Positions 48,225 to 59,049 of a stretch of 64,000 bases of DNA are shown in pieces. This stretch comes from Polytrichum commune (Eukaryota; Streptophyta; Polytrichopsida; Polytrichales; Polytrichaceae), in the NCBI GenBank assembly GCA_950295325.1, contig OX485807.1, forward strand, positions 34,874,440 to 34,938,439. Reading direction: 5' to 3'. A model generated the notes under the pieces. The model made no database searches and was not told the DNA's origin. It saw only the letters and a program-made list of their open reading frames with translations. Position 1 is the stretch's first letter, and every line of letters starts with the position of its first letter. A program made the position numbers and the translations under genes.

Positions 48225-48872
48225 ATGAAGAACCTTCCACCTGCTGCTTCTCCTTCTGTTGAATCAGGCCGTTGTTCCCTCAGCACCTCACTTGTCATCG
48301 ACTCAAAGGTAGATCCAATCTACTGAATGAAATGTCAAATCCCAAGGCATATAAAGCCTACATCGAAATTGCAAGGTAAACTAAATAACATACTGTATGT
48401 AAGTTAGCGGTGTTCAGTGTCCATTTTGCAAAGGTCACTTGTTGAATGCACATGCACGACGAGGATGAAAATGTGACCATTATCAGCAAATTCAACTGGT
48501 CAGAGTGCGATTCTTTCCAAGCTGGGAATGTTGTAATGATTTCGAGTGCTGCCCAGTTCGACTTGTGGTGCGGATTCCACTCACAGCCAACCAAGGCGAT
48601 GTCGAGGTAGAAGATTAACTTGAAGACAAGATATATCTGGAATGAAGCCAAGGTATAATTTAACCTGTACCATTTGTAAATTGTGCAAAAGGGCAAGGCT
48701 TCAGGCCGAAGAATCCAAGAATCCAAAAATCCAAAAATCACAAATCAAACAAGATGAAATTCTCCAAAGTGAGCCTGATTCTCTAGTGCAAGAAAATGAA
48801 AATGACGGCACGGAGATCGATCTAGCTTGCATGGTAGACACATGTTTCCGCCATTCGCAACCCAGAACTTGA
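48225..48872 (+). other. possible exons of an unrecognised gene
   Basis: Three protein-like + strand segments follow each other. The first, at 48225-48308, begins MKNLPPAASPSVESGRCS and ends at an AAG|GTAGAT donor-like site. The second, 48446-48610, is acidic and begins MHMHDEDENVTIISKFNW. The third, 48640-48872, contains QIKQDEILQSEPDSLVQE. The acceptor before the second puts a stop in frame, so the simple join fails. The opposite strand is also open here, which weakens the case. Confidence 0.18.
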
Positions 48873-49154
48873 TCGTGAATCTCAAAATTCTTGCAAGCGC
48901 TCGCCATACTTGGTTAGAAATAAAACTACCAGCACCATTCATCGATAATACTTCATGTCACACAAATGTGCATTAGAGTTTGAATATATTCACTTAAGCG
49001 CTCAAACCACAAATTATCGATGGTTCACGGGGGTTGTGGGTCCTTGCTCGTGAAGATTTAGTTTCTGGACCTGCTGTGGACAATGCCAACTCCACAACCA
49101 GACAATCTTGGCTGTTGGGTCTGATCGGCATCGTCTCATATGGTTACAATAAAT

Positions 49155-49447
49155 TGCGAAATACGCCATGAGTGCCAGATTATTAGCAAATCCAAGTCAC
49201 AAATGTAAAACTGCTACTCCCAAATTTTGGAGTTCATATGAATATCTTGTTTATTATCAGAGCGAAGATTCTTGTGCTCATTAAGTGGTGATGTAGGTCT
49301 CCCCATGATGGTGATTATTGAGCCTAGAATGGTGAATATATTTTGAGCATGGATTGCAATCTTGTTTAAATTGTTTTGGTGTACACCCCACTCAAATAGA
49401 GGTGTTCATTTGAACTGAGTAACCAAAATAAGTCCGCTTAGCTAATC
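49155..49447 (+). repeat. dispersed repeat R330, near full length
   Basis: All markers are present: TTAGCAAATCCAAGT, GGAGTTCATATGAATAT, CTCATTAAGTGGTGATG, ATTATTGAGCCTAGAATGG, CACTCAAATAGAGGTG and the end GAGTAACCAAAATAAGTCCG. About 100 bases downstream (49545-49640) an inverted partial copy begins. Confidence 0.72.
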
Positions 49448-49639
49448 TTGAGTCAAAGACCTGCCAACTAAACCTCAATTAATTTTGCATATACCTTCTA
49501 CTTTATAAAAGGTGTGTGGACCCTATGTGATCTTTCTTTTCAAGTGGACAGGTTTATTTGAATGGTGTATGATAGGAATGAACACCAACAAGACATGTGT
49601 TACAATGAGATTAAAGTATGTGTGAACTCATAAACTAAC

Positions 49640-51593
49640 AATTTTTTCCAGTAAATCATGATTAATTCCAATAAGTATATTTTATGATTAATTAGGCTTG
49701 ATTAATTTGGTAAGCATACTTTTGATTTAATTGGGCTTAATAGGATTGATTAGAATTAATTAAACTTAGTTACATTCAATCACACTTAATTAGTTTAAAT
49801 GCATGTGAACACTTTGTGAAAGTAGAAGGTGTTAACTAGACTATAATATTTAACATCTTAAAAATAAATTACTAATTTTAGTTTCATTTTAGAATGACAA
49901 AGGCCCTTTCAATGATAAGTCACAAAAATTATAACCTCAGTGCTAATGAGGGTTTTGTAATATTTTTGACTTTCACGTTAATTACATATTTTTTGGCAGT
50001 TCCACTTTGAAAACAAAATTACGGTCAATTGCTTATTTACTTGATGGAAGTGAACATTTATTTATTTATTTATTTTGGATCTTGGATCTTGAAGGTGAAG
50101 TGCACTCAATATGCGATTTGTGGATAAGTGGCCTTCAAGAATGCAAAGGCAATGGTTTTTTTCAAGTCGGGCGGCGGGCAACAGTTTTCGGTCAGGGTTT
50201 TCTGGACGGGCGGTTGTCCCTGCCCGAATCTACCTCCCCCGAAAAGTTCGTGGGGGGAGTTTAACACCCCCTACTACTACTTGGCTTGGCCGCCACATGT
50301 CTTGTGTGGATTTCATTGCACACATATTCTCTCTTGCTTGCTCATTCCCCAAAAAATGAATGTGTTTTTTCTCTCCTTTTGATGTTTTAGAAATTGGACT
50401 TACAAAACTCTTTGAAACCTTGGCTTGACATTCGTAATTCATACAATGACAAGAGGTTACATGCATGGCTCTTGCATTTTGCTTATGTGAATCATGAAGG
50501 ATTCGATCACGGAGGACCTTCACATCAACAGATGATTGAATGCAATGCACCTCTTGCATGAGTAATGTTGTACTTCATGTGGATGATGGACTAAAGAAGT
50601 TGAAGTTATAATTTTTCAGGTTTATCTCTCACGCGGGTTTGAGTCCTAAGAAAGGTGAATTGTTCAAGTGTATATCATTCATTTGCTACTCATGTTGAAA
50701 CACTCCTTTGATGTGAAACGAGATAACACATTATGACTTTATTTACCCGCGTTTTGCCAAACTTCCCATGATTTTTTTCATTTTTTGTTTTTGTTTTTGT
50801 TTTTTCTCTTGTTGAAGTTGTAATCGCTTCAAAATTTTGAGACCTTAGTTTGCAGAAAAATTGGCTCATTTTTTCATCATAAATGATGAGAGACTTGATG
50901 TGAACGTATGGCTTTGGCATTTTGCTCTTTGTGACTCTTGAAGGATTTGGTAACCGTGATGTACGTGACTTAATTTAATGTGCCTCTTGGTTGAGCAATG
51001 TGGACAAAAGGACGTATATAGGATTTGAGTTGGTGCAATTTCAATTGTCAAGTCAACTCCTCATGCAAGAATAATTCTTAGGGAAGATGATTTAATTGTA
51101 TTCTTATCATTCATTTGTTACCCTTATGGACGTTTCTCTTCTATGATAGGGCATTAAATGTTTCTTTTAGTATTTTGCCAAATTCTATGCCATGTTGGTG
51201 CTCAAATTTTGAAACCTCGTAGATCAAGAAACAAGGAGAGATCCAAAGTATGACTTTTGCATTTTACTCTACTTGGTTCTAAAAGGACTCATAGGTGTTG
51301 TTTGTATTTTGGTGAAACAGGTTGCTCATATATGTGTGGAAACTCTTATAAGATCAACAACAAAATCTACATAAAGTTATTCCACAATTGCATGCCAAAG
51401 CCATAAGAAAAGAAAATCATGCAAAATAAGACAATTTCATCAAAGACTCTATGATGCACCCTGTAGAGTATTGCAACTTACACAACAAAAATTGCATGTG
51501 ATTTTAAAGTCTCGTAAAGAGTAGTCTCCAACATTTATGCCGCGGAACTAGGAATGCAAGTTCTATGTTGTTGTGTGCATTGGAAAGCTTGAA
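49640..51593. other. no gene recognised; upstream of MCEE
   Basis: 49640-49800 is dense in GATTAATT / AATTAAT words. The stretch to 51593 should hold the MCEE promoter, but no core promoter element stands out clearly. Confidence 0.45.
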
Positions 51594-51668
51594 ATGTCTC
51601 GGCTGTTGAATTTGAAATGGAGATATGCTTTACAATTACCAAGATGTGCATCCCTCCCTAGACCTCGG
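51594..51668 (+). other. possible first exon of MCEE (transit peptide)
   Basis: From the ATG at 51594 an open stretch begins MSRLLNLKWRYALQLPRC. It is rich in Arg and Leu, has no acidic residues in its first 25, and can form an amphipathic helix typical of a mitochondrial presequence. A possible phase-0 donor (CGG|GTACAA) follows 51668, with an alternative (GAG|GTTGAC) after 51722. Both join in phase to the acceptor before 52319. Placement upstream of a normally mitochondrial enzyme supports it, but no transcript evidence is available here. Confidence 0.4.
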
Positions 51669-54024
51669 GTACAACATGATTCAACATGTGTTCCTTCAAT
51701 TGTTATATGTTATGCACATGAGGTTGACATTTATGAAAATGTTTCAATGAATCCATGAAAAAATGTTGGTGTTTAGGGTTTTTTTAAGTGTGAACAAAGC
51801 TTGACACATTATAATGGTTTCGCTCATTGCATCTTGAGATGAAAGTATAATGTAGATTAATAGTTTTTTATGATTGGTTTGTTTGTGTCATATACATATT
51901 TCTTAGAATCCTCTATATTTAGGCCTTGACATGCAATAAGGACTAGTAGCTTCCAAAGTCTTTTGATTTTGCTCTAAATGAATTTAGATTTACATAACAC
52001 AATCGATAGGGGCAACCTATGGAGTTAAAACAAATCATTTTCCCTTATTAGACGTCCCAATCATACATCCGTTAGACCTCCTATATTTTATTGCATGTCA
52101 CAATTGACCACCTTCTGGTCAATTCCATCATACCCCAAAAGCAAAGGCCACCGGGTGCCTACCAAGTTATATGTTTTTTTCATTATGTTGTAGCCACTAT
52201 TTGCATGACATAGATTATGAAAAGAAAATAAGAAAAGTTAACATGTGATGAAAAGTTGTATTTTATTCCCAAATGCATATGAGGTGTGAATGCCACCAAT
52301 GGGCCACAGTCATTGCAGGTGATGTGCACGCACGTTGGAACTGGTAGTGGAGGCCGGAGTGGTGGGACAACAGTGCGCAATCCTCCCGAAGACATACCCT
52401 TTGCCGTTAAGGGTTTGAAGCACATAGCTATTGCAGTCCCAAATATATCTTTAGCATCTGAGCACTATCGCACCGCCTTTGGAGCACAAGTTAGTGATCC
52501 CGTGGTATGTTTCATGAATAAAATTGCCATTAAGTAGTAACACTTTTCTATCACATTGGCCTTGATAACTAAATGCCATAACTAATTATGGTGAAACCAG
52601 AATATAAGCATTTCGTTGATGCACTCTTAAATTGCTCTCAAAGAAAAATAATGTCCTTCATTTATGGCGTTTTAATATTGATCACCTCAAGAGAGCAGAT
52701 GCAGCAAATGGGGTGTTTAAGGCCATGGTTGGGATGGACATAAAAATGATTAAATATGCAAAGCATTGCAATAATCTCGGGATAAGAAATAATGGTCTAG
52801 TATGTTGTGATGTGTAAATTGATTCTAATTTTTTAGGTTTTTCATCTACATAGTTAATCATTACTTATGTCCATTTATTTGTCTTCTAAGCAACACAAAT
52901 TGAAGAATGAGATATAAAAGTGTATCGCATTGGATTCGTGGATGCAGGACCAACCTGATCGAGGTGTTACAGTGGTTTATGTGAAGTTGTCAAATGTGGC
53001 AATTGAGCTTATGCACCCTTTGGGAGTAAAAAATACAATTGCAAACTTTTTGGACAAGAATCCAAAAGGCGGGATCCATCACCTTTGTTTGGCTGTAAGT
53101 TTGAAACACCTTGTCATATTGCATGTAGAAATAAAATGATTCTTGCCACGTTTGTATTTCAAAACAAATAATGTAGTTTATACATTGTTATTGTTGACCA
53201 TATTTGACAAGTGAACTATATTTAGTCACAATAGTCTTTTCCCGAGTCCAATTTGTTTGGACAATATATGAAGAGCTCAATTTGAGCATAAGTTGTGAAC
53301 CAATTATGAGTTTGCCAGATTTTATAGATTTGTGGTAGGTCAACTTGTGTCATTTTGGGCTCTTTTGTATGAAGAGTCTTCATTTACAAATTTGGGTGGG
53401 TGACTCCAGTCATCTTACAAACCATGTGGCAAAAAAATCAGGGTTATGTTTTATTCCTTGGAGCTAAAAATCACAACAATCTTAGGTTTAAGAAGGGGTT
53501 GAAGAAATATGAAATGTGTAGATGTAATTAAGATATAAAGAGTGAAAAGAAGTATTATGAAAATTGGTAAATCTAAGTCAACATTGGATATTGGCTAGGA
53601 TTGGATGGATGAGTCATGAAATAGTTTAAATGTAGTGTTCTTGTTGTGATTGTGATATAGGGTCTCTAGTGTGATGTTGTCCATTTAACAATTTTGAAAA
53701 ATTTACTAAAAGATGTGAGGGTTTGATCTTATTGCTTGATTGGTCGTTTTCTTGGTTGTTGTATTCTTTTAGTTGTAATTGCATAAATAATCCAAATCTA
53801 TAAAGCCGCCTCAAACAATTTCCATGCAAAAAGGACATGAATACCTAGACAAATTGCAGGTGGATGATTTGCATTCCGCATCACGACATATGGAAGACCT
53901 TGGTATAGAGACTCTCGGTGGTGAGGGACCTCCAAGGTGGGGAGTGGAGAGCCAACTACCTACACTTCTTTTGCATCCTAAGGACAATATGGGGGTTTTA
54001 GTAGAACTCCAACAAGCAAACTAG
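51594..54024 (+). CDS. MCEE: methylmalonyl-CoA epimerase, spliced (VOC superfamily)
   Basis: The enzyme interconverts (S)- and (R)-methylmalonyl-CoA between propionyl-CoA carboxylase and B12-dependent methylmalonyl-CoA mutase, normally in mitochondria. The secure coding exons are (52286 or 52319)-52504, 52948-53094 and 53860-54024 (TAG stop); both introns between them are phase 0 with clean GT-AG ends (GTATGT...GCAG and GTAAGT...GCAG). From the ATG at 52286 the product is 176 residues, the same length as human MCEE. Family blocks appear in order: LKHIAIAVPN (about 44-53), GAQVSDPV (66-73), IELMHPLG, GGIHHLCLA (114-122) and LLLHPKDNMGVLVELQQ (158-174). Expected metal ligands are present: His46, the His117/118 pair and Glu171. 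An acceptor at 52316-52318 and a basic open stretch at 51594-51668 suggest an extra first exon coding a transit peptide. The family call is firm; the N-terminus is not. Confidence 0.93.
52319..52504 (+). other. MCEE: MCEE exon with first VOC half
   Basis: This exon runs from the likely acceptor (GCAG ending at 52318) to the donor GTATGT at 52505. It codes a Gly/Ser/Thr-rich linker followed by the first beta-alpha-beta unit of the epimerase, including the metal-ligand histidine in LKHIAIAV. The reading frame also runs open upstream to an ATG at 52286, so translation could start there if there is no upstream exon. The exon ends in codon phase 0. Confidence 0.85.
52948..53094 (+). other. MCEE: MCEE central exon
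   Basis: This 147-base exon codes 49 residues and is phase 0 at both ends. It carries the ELMHPLG strand and the GGIHH metal-binding turn. The acceptor is GGATGCAG and the donor is GTAAGT, a near-perfect consensus. The intron before it is 443 bases and the one after is 765 bases. No stop codon or frame change is seen. Confidence 0.93.
53860..54024 (+). other. MCEE: MCEE last exon
   Basis: This exon codes 54 residues and the TAG stop at 54022-54024. It holds the second VOC helix, the LLLHPKD strand and the catalytic or metal-binding glutamate in VLVELQQ. Compared with human MCEE, the loop before LLLHPKD reads GGEGPPRWG, a bulkier version of the usual KIGAHGKP-type turn. The acceptor is AAATTGCAG. 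Confidence 0.93.
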
Positions 54025-55561
54025 GTCTTTCAAAACATGCCTTGAGGATGGACATTCATATATTTAGAACCTCCACATATAAAATGTATGCTTGCACGCA
54101 CTAACATCTTGAATTCAATGTTGTTGGTTTTCAAAGATATGATTTTCCCGTGCATTGTGGTTGCCTTTCGTTTGTATGAGGTATAAGGGTGCTCACCAAC
54201 AAAAAGAAACCTATCAATCTTGAAATTATGGATGTGCAGAGTGTCCTTGTTGATGGCCATGTTGCGCCTTGTTGACAATTATTGCATGTTTGGATCCTTT
54301 GTTATATTTATGTCATTCTAAAATAATTAAATTTTGATCTTGAAGGACATGTCAAGAATCATCCAGTCGTGAACTAGATTGTAGTTGTGATTCAACTACT
54401 TTGCAAAAGTTTTGTCTATAACCCATATGTAAATCTTTGGAGGGCTCAACGGAAAGAGAGTTTCAAGCAAGGCCCAAAGAAAAAGAATGTTAGGGGTTGT
54501 TCATGATATGCACACATGCATAATGCCAAGTGCGTACCTTCAAACCCTAAGCACATCAATATCATAAAATCAACGTACATAATGCATGTCCAATATATGA
54601 ACACACTAGAAACATGAAGTGCCACAAGGTCTCTGCAACCATATCATATAATGCAAGAAAATTCACCTTTGTCATGCCAACCATGTACACACAATTGTCA
54701 TGTAGGGGCTCAACAATAGTTTGTGTTTTTGTCAATTCAATTTGATTCATGTTTTACGAGAATTTAGTATGTTAGGTGCTATAACATTCGGAATCCATGG
54801 GATTTTGTTTTGCTAAATTGGATCACATGTGAGACATATGGAATAGTTTTAAAGCTAGACTAATTACACTTTCAAGTATTCAAGCCCCCCGCCCCCCATC
54901 TATTCATGCATGTGTAGCATGTGGCCCTCCCCAACACCGGAATGGAAAACCCCTTGACAAAGTATGCAAATTGGGTCCATCGTCTTGGCTTTTAATGCTC
55001 ATGAATGGCCAAATATGGTTAAGCATTGTTACATAATGAGCATTTGGCATTTGTTCATTTGACATGCACATTGGCCAAGGGTTAAAGGGGAATGGAGCAA
55101 TATAATCGGCTACAAAGTGGGTTCTTCATTGGTTGGGGTTTACACTACGGCCAAGACTTCTTTTGGTGGAGAACTTCAAGCATACATGAAAAAATGTCAT
55201 GGATGCCAACATGGCAAAACTTTTGCTAGGGGAGTTCTCTAGAGCTCCAAGTTCCTTGGACAACCTCAAACCCTCGTACAAAAAACTTGGCCTCCTGAGA
55301 ACTCCAACTTGAGACATTTTCTGCAATTGTTTTTTCATCTTGTCCGCCATACCAACTATTGCTTTGAATAACCTTATCTTGGGCTAAAATTCTTGACCAA
55401 TTGGTGCGTTTCTTCACCATAGTCTAATCCGGCCCTCAATTACAAACCTTGCCATTTGCCACTCAAGTGTAGGTGTCCAGTTAAGATAAAAAATGACAAT
55501 GTAAAGCACAAATGCTTTGCAATGGCAATCCCCCATGTTATTTGTTAATGTCGCAACAATT
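54025..55561. other. no gene recognised; downstream of MCEE
   Basis: Presumed 3' untranslated region follows the MCEE stop. Further on, only a short R330 fragment (about 55436-55500) is recognisable. Confidence 0.45.
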
Positions 55562-55587
55562 TGTGTGTGTGTGTGTGTGTGTGTGTA
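55562..55587. repeat. GT dinucleotide microsatellite
   Basis: Thirteen uninterrupted TG units just upstream of the 55.6 kb Tourist-like MITE. Confidence 0.92.
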
Positions 55588-55648
55588 CTACCTTAGTCGA
55601 GAACTCACAAGCAAATGCCCTGACTGCAAGGGTTGGAACTTGGCCTAA

Positions 55649-56148
55649 TGACCACTTCACACATGAGACTAAAAGCCCGTGACCATTACACTTCAAGCAC
55701 TCTCATTGGTGGAAAAGGCGGAGCCAGTCCAAGTTCACTTCACACTACACTTGAGGGACCAACGGAGTATGTGAATGCAAGATGGATTGTAAAGTCTACA
55801 TGGATTCCTACACAACATCGAATGGATCATGCTTCATGGTCACTTGGATTATTTTCAAAAACCATCTCTTGGAGGTAGGCCTAACAAAGAACCGGGAGAC
55901 CATGGCACTCCAAACGCTCACAACCGTTGATTTAGTCTATTTTATCATGTGTGAAGATCCGCATGAATAGAAATTCATTGAAATAGCATTTGGTTGAGGG
56001 CCCGGTTACATGTGACTTCACATTGCACTCGAGGGTCCGTGACCACACTACATGATCTTGGAGGTGTCTTGGGACGACCTTGGGACACTTTCTTTTGGGC
56101 TCTCACAATTTCATGGTCACGGCTCTTGGCTCGTGTGTGAAGTGGCCC
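55649..56148. mobile_element. Tourist-like MITE, 500-base copy
   Basis: Flanked by TAA on both sides (55646-55648 and 56149-56151). Inverted ends are TGACCACTTCACACATGAG and GGGCCACTTCACACACGAG complemented, continuing through the shared AGCCGTGACCAT block. The interior carries the same GGAAAAGGCGGAG and CAAGTTCACTTCACACTA segments as the 35.2 kb copy, partly rearranged. Confidence 0.82.
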
Positions 56149-56264
56149 TAACGTGTCCCGATTATTGTGAAAGGACAAGAACCACATTGAGGAAGGTCAC
56201 ACAATCTTGAAGCTGGAATAATTAGTATGCACAATAAGGCTGGACGGTGTGGACATGGGTACGT

Positions 56265-56585
56265 ATACATGTACAAACCACACGATTAGTACGAGACTCT
56301 TAGCAAATCCAAATTGAAGCCATAGCCACTTTCCTTGTAGTTTTTGGAGCTATATGAATATATTATTCATTATTAAAAGTGAAGATTATGTTGCCCATTG
56401 AATGCTCACACAAGTCCTTCCAATTATGTTAACTATTGAGCCTAGAATGCTTAGTATATTCAGAGCACGTGGTTCAATCTCTATTGTACACACGTCTTTT
56501 TGGTGTTCATTCTTGGAATCACATCTAATCGCATACCACTCAAATATAGGAGTCTGATTGAGGTAAGCAACTGAATTAGACATGT
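56265..56585 (+). repeat. dispersed repeat R330, near full length
   Basis: Contains CTTAGCAAATCCAAATTGAA, GTTTTTGGAGCTATATGAAT, ACTATTGAGCCTAGAATGC, TCTTTTTGGTGTTCATTC and CATACCACTCAAATATAGG in the standard order. It is the most complete copy at the right side. Confidence 0.72.
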
Positions 56586-56674
56586 TTGACTTAATTGAAG
56601 GCCATGCTACACACGAGGGCTACCAATCTATAGTTATATTTATTTTTGTAAATAGTGTGAGTAAATGTATAGTT

Positions 56675-56740
56675 TTTTTTTTGAGATAGAAGGCCAACAG
56701 GCTAGCGCCAAAGCACAGGAGGCAGTTGACCACCGGGCCT
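56675..56740 (-). mobile_element. very short LINE tail insertion with perfect TSD
   Basis: This 66-base insertion has poly(T), then GAGATAGAAGGCCAACAG and 40 more bases of the same LINE 3' end. It is bounded by an exact 14-base duplication GTAAATGTATAGTT at 56661-56674 and 56741-56754. The perfect duplication suggests a fairly recent event. Confidence 0.88.
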
Positions 56741-57519
56741 GTAAATGTATAGTTGATTAACCCCATGCTATGTTTACAGTGTGACCCCATATTACACCAT
56801 AACGCAAGAAAGTAGTGTTTCATTTTTTTACAAATGGCATGTCCCCGTGATATACCTATCTCTTTCTCTTAGGTTCAAAGTATTTCAAATGAATATTGTA
56901 GCCTACAACGTGGACTTCTTAAGTTAAATTTTGTGGGTTGATAATAATAAGCATCCATGGTTTTTTTAACCTTTTATGTTTGTTTGGTGTGAAACTTAGC
57001 TCAATGGCGTGACCCACAATGTTTACCGTGCTCGATGTAGCGAGGGGTTTACTTTTATAGGTACAACATGGATCAAGACTCACAAAGTTTAAACATGTCT
57101 AACATCTCAAGCTATTTCTTGAAGGATATTTCATACACCTTTAGTTAACATGACATGCACATCTTATACCTTGCTATACTAATGCATTAATAACCAGCGT
57201 CGTAGACTACAGTCGGAGTTTGTGATAGCCTTGCCCTAGTGACATGATCACAACACACAACAAATAGCAATTAACCTATGAAAGTGGTATTATGCATGAA
57301 ATTCTTTCGCAAATATTGAGGGGTTTATGTTATTACATTTGTGACATATCTAAACAATAATTAGAAAGATATGCGATCCGATTGTGGACACTTTCAATTC
57401 AACATGCAATTTTGACGATTGGATTGGATCAATAATTGTCTTAGATACCAATATGCAATTGCAAATCACAAGGATTATCATTTCATATTTCATAGTTGGA
57501 GCCGAGATGCAAAAAAAAT

Positions 57520-57720
57520 ATAGTAAAACAAAGTGAAGATTATCTTTCTCTTCAAGTGAACACAAGGGCCATCCTAATTGTGTTAAATGTTGAACCTGTA
57601 ATGGTTTAACACGGTTTGGACACATAGTCCACTCTCATCGTAACACGTGTCTATTGATGCATGTTTTCAACCATGTACCACTCAAAGACTAGTGTCTTTA
57701 TAAAGGACTCGAACTGGCCA
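57520..57720 (+). repeat. dispersed repeat R330, diverged copy
   Basis: Retains GTGAAGATTATCTTTCTC, TTAAATGTTGAACCTGTAAT, GGACACATAGTCCACTCTC and TACCACTCAAAGACTAGTG in order, with many changes. It lies about 1 kb downstream of the 56.3 kb copy in the same orientation. Confidence 0.5.
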
Positions 57721-58015
57721 TACAAGACCCACATACCTTATGTAGCAAGGGGCAACAACTTTGATCCAGTTATTCATGCTGAAGGCAATTTCACATATCA
57801 TTGTAGAAGCATCCACCTGCTTAAACTTTTATGTGCTTTTTGCTTGGGGTGATTGAGGACATGATTGACAAAAAATATTATTTTCAAGCATCAAAAGTTC
57901 AATCCCTCGAAAGCATAAAGATTGAAGCCCACATCAAGCTCAGTGGGTTGCAAGTAACCAAAATACAATGGACCCACTGGATATTACCCATTGAAAATGC
58001 ACGACTTTTTTCTTC

Positions 58016-58900
58016 TTCTTTTTTTAAATTTAATGAGACGGAAGGCCAAAAAGTCAAGGTCTAATGCATTAAGAATGAAGAAAGATATGCCCACTTCGAG
58101 GGCAGGTGGAGCCCCTTAGATGCAGCACACCGCCATAGAAAAGAGTAACAAATGACCAAGTAACAAGGACCCCACCACGTACAACCAGTCGAGCCTCCAA
58201 GTCAAGGACCACCCACCCCACCGGCCAAGGACAAGCCACCAAGTAACCAACCAAAGTGCCTAACTAACCTAAATACGTTGATGTATCTTATTCCAAGTGA
58301 CTTTCGTTCTATGCAGTCTACAAAGGACATTCCTCACCCCCCCCCCCCACACCAAGTTTGATTGAAACTTTTAAGGAGGGCCTTGGCTGAGTAGGCACTA
58401 GTCTTGATCAATTTAACCACCCTAGCCCAAGCAATCTTGGCGTACATAATGAGTCATCCCAAATACAGTGTTCAACCTTGGATTCATGCCATTGTTCTTG
58501 GTCGAACACCCTATCGTTACGCTCAATCCAAATTGTCTGAACCGTAATGCCACGAAGGAGGTGCCAAATCTTGATTTTTCTTAACAAAGTCCTTCGGAAT
58601 CCTTTTCCCCAAAGGAAGCTTGTATTCTAGTTAAAACTACCATATTTGCACGTTCTAACTCCATAGTGCTCGTGCATGATGATAGTCGCCCACCCTTACG
58701 CTCTTCGGGCTTGGATATAGTCCCAAAACTTAAGCTTAATTGAGTCACTAGTATTAGGGAGACATAAAATACATTGCTTGGAAACGGAAGCATGCAGGCT
58801 CTCCATCCATTGACCACGACCACCTTGAGCCAAATGGACCACATACAGTGACTGCCAAAACAGAGTACAAACACAATATATATATTGAAATTCAACAACC
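58016..58900 (-). mobile_element. LINE 3' fragment, decayed
   Basis: This copy is in the same subfamily and orientation as the 28.8 kb fragment. It shares the GGCCTTC-type 3' end next to a T-rich run (58007-58027) and the antisense segments coding the Ile-Trp-x-x-Arg-Asn region (58370-58560). It extends further 5' into a zinc-binding RT module readable near 58700-58890 in mixed frames. Many frame changes show it is older than the 28.8 kb copy. Confidence 0.72.
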
Positions 58901-59049
58901 AATGTAAGGAAATTGGATGCACCAAAAATGAAACCATAAATTGCATAGGATTACCATTGCAATCAATCATACTTCCATGGGAATTGAGGCCTATTACACA
59001 CAAGTATGCATGTACAAACAAAAAGTAAAGTGAATTTCAATCCAAAACT

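Noticed and set aside
48358-48741. Long open frame on the - strand
   Set aside because: The + strand is equally open here and neither has a recognisable domain; the - frame looks like low-constraint hydrophobic sequence.
52319-54024. Glyoxalase I or dioxygenase instead of MCEE
   Set aside because: These share the VOC fold, but the blocks ELMHPLG, GGIHH and LLLHPKD...GVLVEL are specific to methylmalonyl-CoA epimerase.
55126-55420. Basic - strand frames of 64 and 74 codons
   Set aside because: Two overlapping frames compete and no family is recognisable.
58338-58350. Homopolymer C run (also G run at 63786-63799)
   Set aside because: Simple homopolymers; possible assembly length errors, with no functional inference.
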